A stretch of 5,933 nt of DNA, taken from Gp6-AA40 sp050742535. Lineage in GTDB: Bacteria; Acidobacteriota; Vicinamibacteria; Vicinamibacterales; UBA2999. Numbering within the stretch: position 1 is the first letter of the stretch; each line of letters begins with the position of its first letter. The DNA is taken from the NCBI GenBank assembly GCA_050742535.1, contig JBOGIQ010000358.1:1-5933 (forward strand). Reading direction: 5' to 3'. The notes under the pieces are model-generated. The model was not told the DNA's origin. It made no database searches and was given only the letters and a program-made list of their open reading frames with translations. Made by a program: the position numbers and the translations under genes. This document shows, in pieces, positions 1-5,541 of the stretch.

Positions 1-684
1 GTTCGCGCCAGCCGTTGCCATCGCTAACACGACCGGATGGTTGTTCAGCTTCGCACGGCGCGCGACCAGAGACTTCGAATGGGGATCGCCGTGAGCCAGG
101 AGCTGCCCCTCGTGAGTGATGATCAACGCGTAGCCAGTCTCGCCGACACGAATGCTGTCGACCGTCCGCCACAGCTCCTCGAGCTGCAGCAATCCGACGA
201 GCCAGCCGCGGTCGGTGCCCTGCGGCGTCGGAATGGCGACGACGACGGCGGGCAGCACGTCAGTGTCGACGAACACACGTGAGACCAGCGCGTTCTCAAT
301 CTTCAGACTGTCGGGACCAGGCAGATCTGTCCGGCGCAGATCGAGCCGGCTCGACGCCACTGACACGCCGTTCTCATCGAGGAGCGTCAATTCCTTGAAC
401 TCGGGGAGCTGTCTGACGAAGTTCTTGAGGATGCGATCCTGCTGCCACGCGGCCAGCCCCGTCTGCTGCATGTCCGCAGCAACTGCATTCAGGATCCGGA
501 TGCTGCCCGTGATGTACAACTCGATCTGTCCGCCGACGCGATCCGCAACATTCTGGTTGCCCTCGATCACCGCCTGCTGGGCGCCATCGCGAACAGACAC
601 AATCGACACGGCGCCGTAGGCGAGCAGCGGCACGACAGCGGCCGCCGCCATCATCAGCGCGAAGCGTGTCGAGATCCGTTTCAT
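1..684 (-). CDS. Cache-domain membrane sensor, probably a histidine kinase (N-terminal 228 residues; 3' end outside window)
   Basis: This is the first 228 codons of an open frame that runs off the left edge without a stop. A basic start (MKR) is followed by a hydrophobic segment at about residues 8-28 (ALMMAAAAVVPLLAYGAVSI), a membrane anchor. A long extracytoplasmic region follows. Residues 181-199 carry the Cache-fold signature GETGYALIITHEGQLLAHG, where a G-x-T-G-Y stretch leads into a final His. Cache domains bind small ligands outside the inner membrane and signal inward to kinase, cyclase or chemotaxis modules; the output domain is not visible. A histidine kinase is favoured because a response regulator without an adjacent kinase lies in the same cluster and because this N-terminal architecture is common in such kinases. 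The ATG overlaps the stop of the upstream peptide-binding lipoprotein gene (ATGA), and there is no good Shine-Dalgarno, so translation is probably coupled. Confident as a Cache sensor, less so as a kinase. Confidence 0.75.
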   Translation of the reverse strand, partial: MKRISTRFALMMAAAAVVPLLAYGAVSIVSVRDGAQQAVIEGNQNVADRVGGQIELYITGSIRILNAVAADMQQTGLAAWQQDRILKNFVRQLPEFKELTLLDENGVSVASSRLDLRRTDLPGPDSLKIENALVSRVFVDTDVLPAVVVAIPTPQGTDRGWLVGLLQLEELWRTVDSIRVGETGYALIITHEGQLLAHGDPHSKSLVARRAKLNNHPVVLAMATAGAN

Positions 685-2240
685 TGGGCTAGCGCGACCC
701 TTTCGGCAGACGCGAGGGTCCATTTCCATAACGCCCACACAGGATCGCGTTCATCCTTCGGCAGCACGAAGCGTCGATGGATCGCTCTCGTTCGGGTGTC
801 CCAAGCGACATACAAAGCCGGCGGATCCTCATACAGCGCACGTTGAAGCTTCGACGTCGCCGCGCGAACGGCGGCTTCGTTCGATGAGCGCATGAGGACT
901 TCGAACAGATCCTCCGCGTGAGGGTTTTCATAACCGAATACGTTATACAACCCCTTGAACCTACGTGCCGAGCGCCACCACATATAGGAGCGGGACGGCG
1001 TTGGACCGCTGATCATGTTGACGAACGCGCCCTCGAAACGCCCGCTAAATACCAAATTCGTAAATTCTTCGAGCGGGACCACCTTGAACTGCATGTCGAC
1101 ACCGACGTTGAAAAGATCCTTCTGCACCTCGAGGGCAATTCGTTCCCAGATCGTGAAGTCCCTCGGCAGCAGACATGTAAACCGCAGCCTCGCAGGAGGC
1201 GCAGCAACGCCCGACGTTGCCGGCATTCGGAACCCCGCCGCGTCGAGGAGTGAGGCTGCAGAGACCGGGTCGTACGCGTAGTTCGGAACGCTGGTATCGA
1301 ATGCCCAGTACGTCGGATAGATCGGCCCCGACGAAGGCGCACCGGCTTCGTCTAATACCCTCGTGATAATGGCGGCTCGGTCGACGGCCAGATTCAACGC
1401 CTTTCGCACGAGTGGGGATTTGAACCGTGCATCGTGCGCATTGAAGATCAGTTGGTGCTGATACCAGCGGGGGACCGATACGATGTCGATATCATCGTTT
1501 CGGACGAAATCGACGGCGTCGACAGGCACGTCATAGACCATGTCGAGTTCCCCCCGCAGCAGGCTCGCCCAGCTTGTCCGCAATGCGTCAAAGGACCGGA
1601 TGGTGATCCGGGCGATCGATGGGACGCCTTGGTAATACCTGTCGAAGCGTGTCAGTTCGATGGTGTTCTTTTCTTCTTTGGCGATTTGGAATGGGCCGGC
1701 GGGAACCGGGAGCAACACGGTCAAGTCAACGGGTAATTGGGGAGACTCTTTCGCCAGCTCGAAGACCAGGTCCAGCTTCCCGTCAGCTGTTGCCGAGCGC
1801 ACGTCCGCGAGAGTCGGGTACGAATCGTGGTTTCCCTTTTGGGCGATTTCGCGGCCCAAAACCTCGGCAGCCGTTTGGGCATCGAACTGCCTGCCGTCAT
1901 GAAGCACGACGCCTGCTCGAAGGCGGAGGCGAAGGCGACGACCGTTGTCTTCCCAGGTCCAGCTTTCAGCGAGGCGCGGAAGCGCGCGACCTTCCGCGCT
2001 GATCTGCGTGAGAGCCTCGAGCGTCAAGTTCTTGGCAAGCTGCCCGACTCCCAATTCAGTACCGTCGGCATTACCCTCGGGAACACCGATTCGGAGTTCC
2101 GCGCCACTTCCCGTGGGCTCTTCCTGAGGACGGGCGCACGACGTGAAGGACAGCGCGACCAAAAAGAAAATGCCGCTCGAGCACTGGAAGAGTGCCGAGC
2201 GGCAGCGAGCGCCTGCACGAACGCGCAGGCGCGCCCACAG
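681..2240 (-). CDS. Family 5 extracellular solute-binding lipoprotein (oligopeptide-binding, OppA/DppA type); start uncertain
   Basis: Family 5 solute-binding proteins (SBP_bac_5) capture peptides or similar ligands outside the inner membrane. With the start used here (CTG at 2240) the protein has 519 residues, normal for the family. Arg-rich residues 4-15 and a hydrophobic stretch (GIFFLVALSF) lead to a lipobox-like FTSC with the lipidated Cys near residue 35. The mature part opens with LRIGVPEGN, then LTLEALTQISAEGRALPRLAESW (about 72-94) and a GVVLHDGRQFDA segment (about 110-121), the usual N-lobe landmarks. The frame has no ATG or GTG in the plausible start region. CTG at 2240 gives the only sensible signal peptide but has no clear Shine-Dalgarno; TTG at 2285 would overlap the precursor gene, and TTG at 2162 leaves almost no signal peptide. 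An intrinsic terminator lies inside the signal-peptide codons. No ABC permease or ATPase is nearby, and the next gene overlaps by ATGA, so a sensing rather than transport role is likely. Family call firm; start weak. Confidence 0.85.
   Translation of the reverse strand: MWARLRVRAGARCRSALFQCSSGIFFLVALSFTSCARPQEEPTGSGAELRIGVPEGNADGTELGVGQLAKNLTLEALTQISAEGRALPRLAESWTWEDNGRRLRLRLRAGVVLHDGRQFDAQTAAEVLGREIAQKGNHDSYPTLADVRSATADGKLDLVFELAKESPQLPVDLTVLLPVPAGPFQIAKEEKNTIELTRFDRYYQGVPSIARITIRSFDALRTSWASLLRGELDMVYDVPVDAVDFVRNDDIDIVSVPRWYQHQLIFNAHDARFKSPLVRKALNLAVDRAAIITRVLDEAGAPSSGPIYPTYWAFDTSVPNYAYDPVSAASLLDAAGFRMPATSGVAAPPARLRFTCLLPRDFTIWERIALEVQKDLFNVGVDMQFKVVPLEEFTNLVFSGRFEGAFVNMISGPTPSRSYMWWRSARRFKGLYNVFGYENPHAEDLFEVLMRSSNEAAVRAATSKLQRALYEDPPALYVAWDTRTRAIHRRFVLPKDERDPVWALWKWTLASAERVALAQ
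2161..2204 (-). terminator. Strong intrinsic (rho-independent) terminator after the precursor gene
   Basis: Read on the minus strand, the left arm TGCCGCTCGGCACT (2204-2191) pairs with the right arm AGTGCTCGAGCGGCA (2185-2171). That gives 14 base pairs with one bulged T and a 5-nt loop (2190-2186). The tract TTTTCTTTTT (2170-2161) follows at once. This is a textbook intrinsic terminator for minus-strand transcripts; the plus-strand reading has no following T run. It starts 47 nt after the stop of the 30-codon precursor gene, so it would end the maturase-precursor transcript. It also lies within the 5' codons of the lipoprotein gene, so it could act as a partial terminator that lowers lipoprotein and sensor expression relative to the peptide. 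Confidence 0.85.
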
Positions 2241-2251
2241 GTGTAGACGAA

Positions 2252-2344
2252 CTACTTCGGAGGTGCGCCGTCGTCGATAGCCCAAGGGCAGAAATTCTGC
2301 GGTTTCCGGGTTGCCGAGGCCTTTTTTACAACCTTGATCTTCAT
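2252..2344 (-). CDS. Putative RiPP precursor peptide (30 aa), candidate substrate of the adjacent radical SAM maturase
   Basis: A 30-codon gene, ATG at 2344 and TAG at 2252, lies 29 nt downstream of the maturase stop. Its own Shine-Dalgarno, GGAG, ends 8 nt before the ATG. The N-terminal half is basic (it opens MKIKVVKKAS and has six Lys/Arg among residues 1-14), like a leader that docks on a maturase. The C-terminal half ends FCPWAIDDGAPPK, with one Cys, Phe and Trp together, two Asp and a Pro-Pro-Lys end. These are plausible targets for radical SAM chemistry such as thioether or aromatic cross-links. The frame stays open upstream (ATG at 2539), but that extension lies inside the maturase gene and has no support. 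A strong terminator follows. I do not recognise the precursor family. The gene call rests on position, ribosome binding site and composition; the modification is inference. Confidence 0.72.
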   Translation of the reverse strand: MKIKVVKKASATRKPQNFCPWAIDDGAPPK

Positions 2345-2352
2345 TGAGTCTA

Positions 2353-2356
2353 CTCC
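2353..2356 (-). promoter_or_regulatory. Ribosome binding site of the precursor gene
   Basis: On the minus strand GGAG sits 8 nt before the ATG at 2344, at near-ideal spacing. It decides the start of the 30-codon peptide over the in-frame upstream ATG at 2539, which would begin inside the maturase gene. Confidence 0.65.
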
Positions 2357-2373
2357 GCTCTGAGAATGGCCGG

Positions 2374-3801
2374 TCAGGCCGTTGGGGAGAGTGACGCAGC
2401 CGTCCGGTGCGCCAGACTGACGACTGCGGCCTCCATCGCGCCCTTGTGGCAGGACGGTGAGTGCATGTCGCCAAGCTCCGTGTGTGCCGCCATCGAACAA
2501 CCTCCTCCACACACGGGAATGAAGGAGCAGTCGCCGCATTCATCTTTGTGAGCGCTCAGCCGGTCGAAGCGCGCCGCCGCCGCGCGCCGCCGGTCGTCGT
2601 CCAGCCCGTTGATATGTCCGGTCGCCTCCGCCGCCTCCCCCGTGAATCCAGGGCAGGCGTAGAGCGATCCCTCGGGGCCGATGGTGTAGGCGTGCCGGCG
2701 ATGTATCTCGCACGGGCCCATGTGCACGCCGTCGAGCGTGTAGAAGCCGGCGTTCCGCGTTTCCTCACGCAGGAACGACATCTTCTCGTCGACGAAGTGG
2801 CACGAGTCGCACGGGCCGGACGATGCGCGTCCGGCGCCGGCGCCAGCCGAGGTCATGCACGTTCCGGCGAGCGGCTTGTTGTTCGCGCCGACCACGGTGA
2901 GCGGGATGATGCCGGGCGGCGTCGCCGGTTCGGGCGCCTTGATGATCGGCTTGAAATTGATCTTGACGATCCGGTCGGCGAACTCCTGCTGCTTCAGGAA
3001 CTCCAGCAGCGCCGGATAACTGTCCCAGCTGCTCTCGTCGAAGTTGCCGCCGATCGTGATGGCGACCTTCGGCGCCACACGGCGGACGTTCTCGATGATG
3101 CGATCGAACGTCCCCTGCCGCCCGCGCAGCGGACGCATCCGGTTGTGGGTGTCGCGATCGCCGTCGAGCGTGATCTTGACGCCGAACAGCCCGTACGGCA
3201 GCAGGCGATCGACCACTTCGGGCGTGAGCAGCAGCCCGTTCGTGATGACCGACACCGACTGCGGAATGCCTCGCTCCGCGCACATCGCATGCGTGCGCTC
3301 GGCCAGGTAATACGCAACCGGCAGGTTCAGCAGCGGTTCGCCGCCGAACAGCGTGAGATGGAATTTCTCCGGCCGCACGTCGTCGAGGCGCTGTTCGAGC
3401 CACTGCGCCACGGTGCGCGCCGTCTCGAGACTCATCTTCGCGGCGAACTTGTTGTAGTCGCCGTGATCCCCCTGAAAGCAGTAGTCGCAGGCGAAATTGC
3501 ACTGCAGCGTCGTGAGCACCGTGACTTTCATCAGCTCGGTGTCTTCACGCAGATTGGTGAAGTACTCGCCCAGCGTGCGCTGCTCCTCGTCGCGGCTTTC
3601 GACGACGAAGCCGTTCTCCATCAGCGTGTCGATGGTGTCGCGTTCGTCGCCGTCGAAGCGCGTTTCGCCGCCGGCGAGGCGCTCGAGCAGCCGGGAGACG
3701 TCCGTGGACACGAGCAGCTGCGCGTCCGACAGCGTGTTCATCAGGAACACGTCGTCCGTGTCCTTCACCGGCACCTGCACGTTGAACATCGAAGGTTGCA
3801 T
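2374..3801 (-). CDS. Radical SAM/SPASM peptide maturase
   Basis: This 475-residue enzyme of the radical SAM/SPASM superfamily probably installs a radical-based cross-link or other modification on a ribosomal peptide in the cytoplasm. Residues 5-90 form an N-terminal region that may be a peptide-recognition (RRE-like) domain. The radical SAM cluster motif is C101-x3-C105-x2-C108 (CNFACDYC), followed by FGGEP at 152-156 (SAM-binding GGE motif) and ITLDGDRDTHN at 210-220. The SPASM domain has the full seven-Cys pattern: C364, G378-x4-C383, C422-x2-C425-x5-C431-x3-C435 and C451, enough for two auxiliary 4Fe-4S clusters. Three more Cys (315, 331, 334) lie between core and SPASM. The ATG at 3801 is chosen because GAGGACGGAG precedes it by 4 nt; an in-frame ATG at 3942 lies upstream of the predicted sigma-54 promoter. 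The precursor-like gene follows 29 nt downstream. The exact chemistry cannot be read from sequence; an anaerobic sulfatase-maturase-like role is the main alternative, but no sulfatase is present. Confidence 0.92.
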   Translation of the reverse strand: MQPSMFNVQVPVKDTDDVFLMNTLSDAQLLVSTDVSRLLERLAGGETRFDGDERDTIDTLMENGFVVESRDEEQRTLGEYFTNLREDTELMKVTVLTTLQCNFACDYCFQGDHGDYNKFAAKMSLETARTVAQWLEQRLDDVRPEKFHLTLFGGEPLLNLPVAYYLAERTHAMCAERGIPQSVSVITNGLLLTPEVVDRLLPYGLFGVKITLDGDRDTHNRMRPLRGRQGTFDRIIENVRRVAPKVAITIGGNFDESSWDSYPALLEFLKQQEFADRIVKINFKPIIKAPEPATPPGIIPLTVVGANNKPLAGTCMTSAGAGAGRASSGPCDSCHFVDEKMSFLREETRNAGFYTLDGVHMGPCEIHRRHAYTIGPEGSLYACPGFTGEAAEATGHINGLDDDRRRAAAARFDRLSAHKDECGDCSFIPVCGGGCSMAAHTELGDMHSPSCHKGAMEAAVVSLAHRTAASLSPTA

Positions 3802-3805
3802 GGGA

Positions 3806-3815
3806 CTCCGTCCTC
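3806..3815 (-). promoter_or_regulatory. Ribosome binding site of the maturase gene
   Basis: On the minus strand GAGGACGGAG lies 4 nt before the ATG at 3801, offering GGAG (4-nt spacer) or GAGGA (9-nt spacer). It favours this start over the ATG at 3789 (16 nt from GGAG) and over the upstream ATG at 3942. A hairpin with a 5-bp stem GGGGC/GCCCC (3832-3828 with 3820-3816) abuts its 5' side and might affect access to it. Confidence 0.6.
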
Positions 3816-3899
3816 GGGGCACACGTCGCCCCACTTCGGCGTCTGACTTGTGCGTGGAATTCGTCGAACCGCGGTGAGGTGCGATTCGCGGCAAAAGTG

Positions 3900-3915
3900 A
3901 GCAACGCGTGTGCCC
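3900..3915 (-). promoter_or_regulatory. Predicted sigma-54 (-24/-12) promoter of the maturase-precursor operon
   Basis: On the minus strand the sequence GGGCAC-ACGCG-TTGCT matches the RpoN consensus TGGCAC-N5-TTGCW at all positions except the first. The essential GG and GC doublets have the required 10-nt spacing. Transcription would start near 3889-3890, giving a leader of about 88 nt before the maturase ATG. Its place just downstream of a gene for a sigma-54 activator, and in the right orientation, supports it strongly. No convincing sigma-70 promoter was seen in the same gap. Confidence 0.72.
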
Positions 3916-3988
3916 GCGCCGGATGTACGGCACTGCTTGCACGGTTTCTGCGGTCCAGCTTCAGTTTTTGCGAAAGAAAACCGCGATT

Positions 3989-4010
3989 CCGGCAAGCAAC
4001 TCGCTTCCGG
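3989..4010. promoter_or_regulatory. Imperfect dyad, possible second activator site
   Basis: CCGGCAAGC (3989-3997) and GCTTCCGG (4003-4010) are inverted with one extra base in the left arm. The centre is about 110 bp upstream of the predicted sigma-54 start. The arms differ from those of the perfect dyad at 4027-4044, so it may be a weak second site, a site for another factor, or GC-rich coincidence. Confidence 0.25.
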
Positions 4011-4026
4011 CGCGCGGCCGCGGATA

Positions 4027-4044
4027 CGGCTAACCCCTTAGCCG
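4027..4044. promoter_or_regulatory. Perfect dyad, candidate enhancer (UAS) for the NtrC-type regulator
   Basis: CGGCTAA-CCCC-TTAGCCG is a perfect 7-bp inverted repeat around a 4-nt centre, about 145 bp upstream of the predicted sigma-54 start site. Sigma-54 activators typically bind dyads about 80-200 bp upstream. No T tract follows on either strand, so a terminator is less likely. Assignment to this particular regulator is inference. Confidence 0.5.
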
Positions 4045-4128
4045 GAGGCGGACGTGATCCGGGAAACCCGTGTGATCGTCAGCAGATCAGCGGGGGGTCA
4101 ATTTCTTGGCCGGCGGGCCAGAGAGTTG

Positions 4129-5517
4129 TCAGTTGCCTCGAATCTTCCGGGCCAGCTCGCGGATCTCGAGCTTGTCCATCTTGAACTTCAGCGTGCTCAG
4201 CGGGATCCCGAGCGAGCGGGCGGTCCCGGTCACGTTCCAGGCGGATTTTTCGAGCGCGCGGATGATGAAGTTGCGCTCGAAGGTCGAAACGGCGCGGTCC
4301 AGCAGGTTTTCGGCCGCCGGCCCGCTGCTATCGAGCTGCGCCACATGCAGCTCGTAGGGCAGGTCTTCGTCGGTAATCCACTCCTTGTCCGACACGGCGA
4401 CCAGCCGCTCGATCAGGTTTTCGAGCTCGCGGATGTTCCCCGGCCACCAGTAGGAGCCCAGAATCTGCAGCGTCGAGTCGGCGATTCCCTGGATGTTCTT
4501 GCGGAACTTCAGGTTGTAGCGGCGCAGGAAGAACTGGGCGAGCGCCGGGAGGTCTTCGATGCGGTCGCGCAGCGCCGGCATGCGGATGGGAATCACCTTG
4601 AGCCGGTAATAGAGATCCTCCCGGAACCGGCCTTCCTTGACGGCCTTGTCCAGGTCGATGTTGGTCGCGGCAATCAGGCGAAGGTTCGTCTTGATCGGAT
4701 GCGTGCCGCCGACGCGCTCGATTTCGTTCTCCTGGATCGCGCGCAGCAGCTTCGCCTGCAGTTCGTAGCGGAGGTCGCCGACCTCGTCGAGGAACAACGT
4801 CCCGTTGTTGGCCAGCTCGAATTTTCCAAGCTGCTGCCGCACCGCCCCGGTGAAGGCGCCCTTCTCGTGCCCGAACAGCGTGCTCTCGACCAGCTCGCGC
4901 GGAATCGCCGCCAGGTTGACCGCAACGAACGGGGCGTTGGGGTGCGCCGATTCGCGGTGAATCAGACGCGCCAGGAGCTCCTTGCCGGTGCCGCTCTCGC
5001 CGAGGATCAAGACCGTCGCCGACAGCTTCGCGACTTTCTGAACGAGCTCGAGAATCTCCTTGGTGACGCGGCTCGCGCCGGCGACGAACTCGCGATCGTT
5101 CTGCTCGGCGACCTCCGCGCTCAGACGCAGGACGTCGCGGTTCAGATCCTGGCGCTCGCTGGCGTTCGCGACCAGCGTCCGCACGCTCTCGAGGTCGAAA
5201 TCCTTGGAGATGTAGTGATACGCGCCGTAGCGCATCGCCTCGATCGCGACGTCGAGCTCCTTCAGCACCGAGACAACGATCACCTCGATGTACGGATAGT
5301 TCTCGCGGACGATCTTCAGCACTTCGAAGCCGCTGATGCCCGGCAGGCGAACGTCGAGGAGCATCAGATCGACGTCCTCCTTTTCGATCACCTGCAGCGC
5401 GAACTCGCCGGTGGCGGCGCGGAGCACACGGTAGTCGCGCCGCAGCATCGCGGTGAGCGTCTCCCGCATCCCCTCGTCATCGTCAACGATGAGGATGGTC
5501 TTTCGTCGTTGTGACAT
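4129..5517 (-). CDS. NtrC-family sigma-54-dependent response regulator
   Basis: This 462-residue activator has the standard three domains. The receiver (about 6-120) has acidic residues D12-D14, phosphoacceptor D55 (LMLLD) and conserved K105. The AAA+ domain (about 143-375) has Walker A GESGTGKE (173-180), the GAFTGA loop (220-225) that contacts sigma-54, Walker B LFLDE (241-245) and the FREDLYYRL segment (298-306). The C-terminus (about 408-455) is a Fis-type helix-turn-helix with ARSLGIPLSTLKFKM as its recognition part. All key residues are present, so it should hydrolyse ATP and activate sigma-54 RNA polymerase when phosphorylated. An in-frame TAG (5529-5527) just before the ATG fixes the start, although no good Shine-Dalgarno precedes it. 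No kinase gene adjoins it; the nearest sensor is at 684-1. A sigma-54 promoter lies downstream in front of the maturase gene, a likely target. Family call very firm; target and partner inferred. Confidence 0.95.
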   Translation of the reverse strand: MSQRRKTILIVDDDEGMRETLTAMLRRDYRVLRAATGEFALQVIEKEDVDLMLLDVRLPGISGFEVLKIVRENYPYIEVIVVSVLKELDVAIEAMRYGAYHYISKDFDLESVRTLVANASERQDLNRDVLRLSAEVAEQNDREFVAGASRVTKEILELVQKVAKLSATVLILGESGTGKELLARLIHRESAHPNAPFVAVNLAAIPRELVESTLFGHEKGAFTGAVRQQLGKFELANNGTLFLDEVGDLRYELQAKLLRAIQENEIERVGGTHPIKTNLRLIAATNIDLDKAVKEGRFREDLYYRLKVIPIRMPALRDRIEDLPALAQFFLRRYNLKFRKNIQGIADSTLQILGSYWWPGNIRELENLIERLVAVSDKEWITDEDLPYELHVAQLDSSGPAAENLLDRAVSTFERNFIIRALEKSAWNVTGTARSLGIPLSTLKFKMDKLEIRELARKIRGN

Positions 5518-5527
5518 CCGAGGTGGC

Positions 5528-5533
5528 TATACT
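5528..5533 (+). promoter_or_regulatory. Possible -10 element for the dehydrogenase gene
   Basis: TATACT matches the sigma-70 -10 consensus at 5 of 6 positions and ends 8 nt before the GTG at 5542, so transcription would begin at or near the start codon, giving a leaderless message. No good -35 hexamer is present at 16-18 bp spacing. Other readings are a GAGGTGG Shine-Dalgarno at 5520-5526 with a long 15-nt spacer, on a transcript starting farther upstream. Confidence 0.3.
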
Positions 5534-5541
5534 AAGCGATT

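Larger units (their letters stand above)
3802..4128. other. 327-bp intergenic regulatory region between regulator and maturase genes
   Basis: This gap separates the regulator stop from the maturase start. Read toward the maturase it holds: a short hairpin just after the regulator stop (TGGCC/GGCCA arms, 4107-4120, no T tract, a poor terminator); an 11-bp dyad CGGGAAACCCG (4060-4070) flanked by direct GTGATC repeats (4054-4059 and 4072-4077); a perfect 7-bp dyad (4027-4044); an imperfect dyad (3989-4010); an A/T-rich run (3964-3980) that could ease bending; the sigma-54 promoter (3900-3915); and the maturase leader. No convincing gene was found inside it. Confidence 0.6.

Noticed and set aside
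37..619. Two plus-strand frames opposite the Cache sensor (37-282 and 152-619)
   Set aside because: Their low-complexity Ser/Arg-rich translations show no domains, while the minus frame gives a coherent membrane segment and Cache motif.
2461..3846. 461-codon open frame on the plus strand opposite the maturase
   Set aside because: Its translation is Arg/Val/His-rich with no domain logic, while the minus strand encodes a complete radical SAM/SPASM enzyme over the same bases.
3928..3941. Plus-strand CGGCAC...TTGCA resembling a sigma-54 promoter
   Set aside because: GG and GC are separated by 8 nt, not the required 10, and no plus-strand gene follows.
3802..3942. 47-residue N-terminal extension of the maturase from the ATG at 3942
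   Set aside because: The extension would start upstream of the predicted sigma-54 start site, has no domain-like content, and the ATG at 3801 has a strong Shine-Dalgarno.
3970..3982. Minus-strand GG...GC pair in the A/T-rich run, considered as a second sigma-54 promoter
   Set aside because: The spacing is 9 nt, and the flanking bases fit the consensus poorly compared with 3900-3915.
3765..3995. Cys-containing 76-codon minus-strand frame across the maturase promoter, considered as a second precursor
   Set aside because: It spans the sigma-54 promoter and overlaps the maturase gene in another frame, and I saw no supporting ribosome binding site.
4014..4021. GCGGCCGC palindrome
   Set aside because: An 8-bp GC-only palindrome is expected by composition; nothing ties it to function.
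4021..4080. Resemblance to the 3' part of a GEMM (cyclic di-GMP) riboswitch, with GCCTCCGGCTAA and a GGGG-capped hairpin on the minus strand
   Set aside because: The conserved GACGCAAAGC core and the first receptor stem are missing, and the element would lie upstream of the predicted transcript start.
4107..4120. Hairpin just after the regulator stop, considered as its terminator
   Set aside because: The stem has only 5 bp and no T tract follows on the minus strand.
4054..5514. 486-codon open frame on the plus strand opposite the response regulator
   Set aside because: It mirrors a fully conserved NtrC-type gene; long antisense frames are expected in high-GC codon-biased genes.
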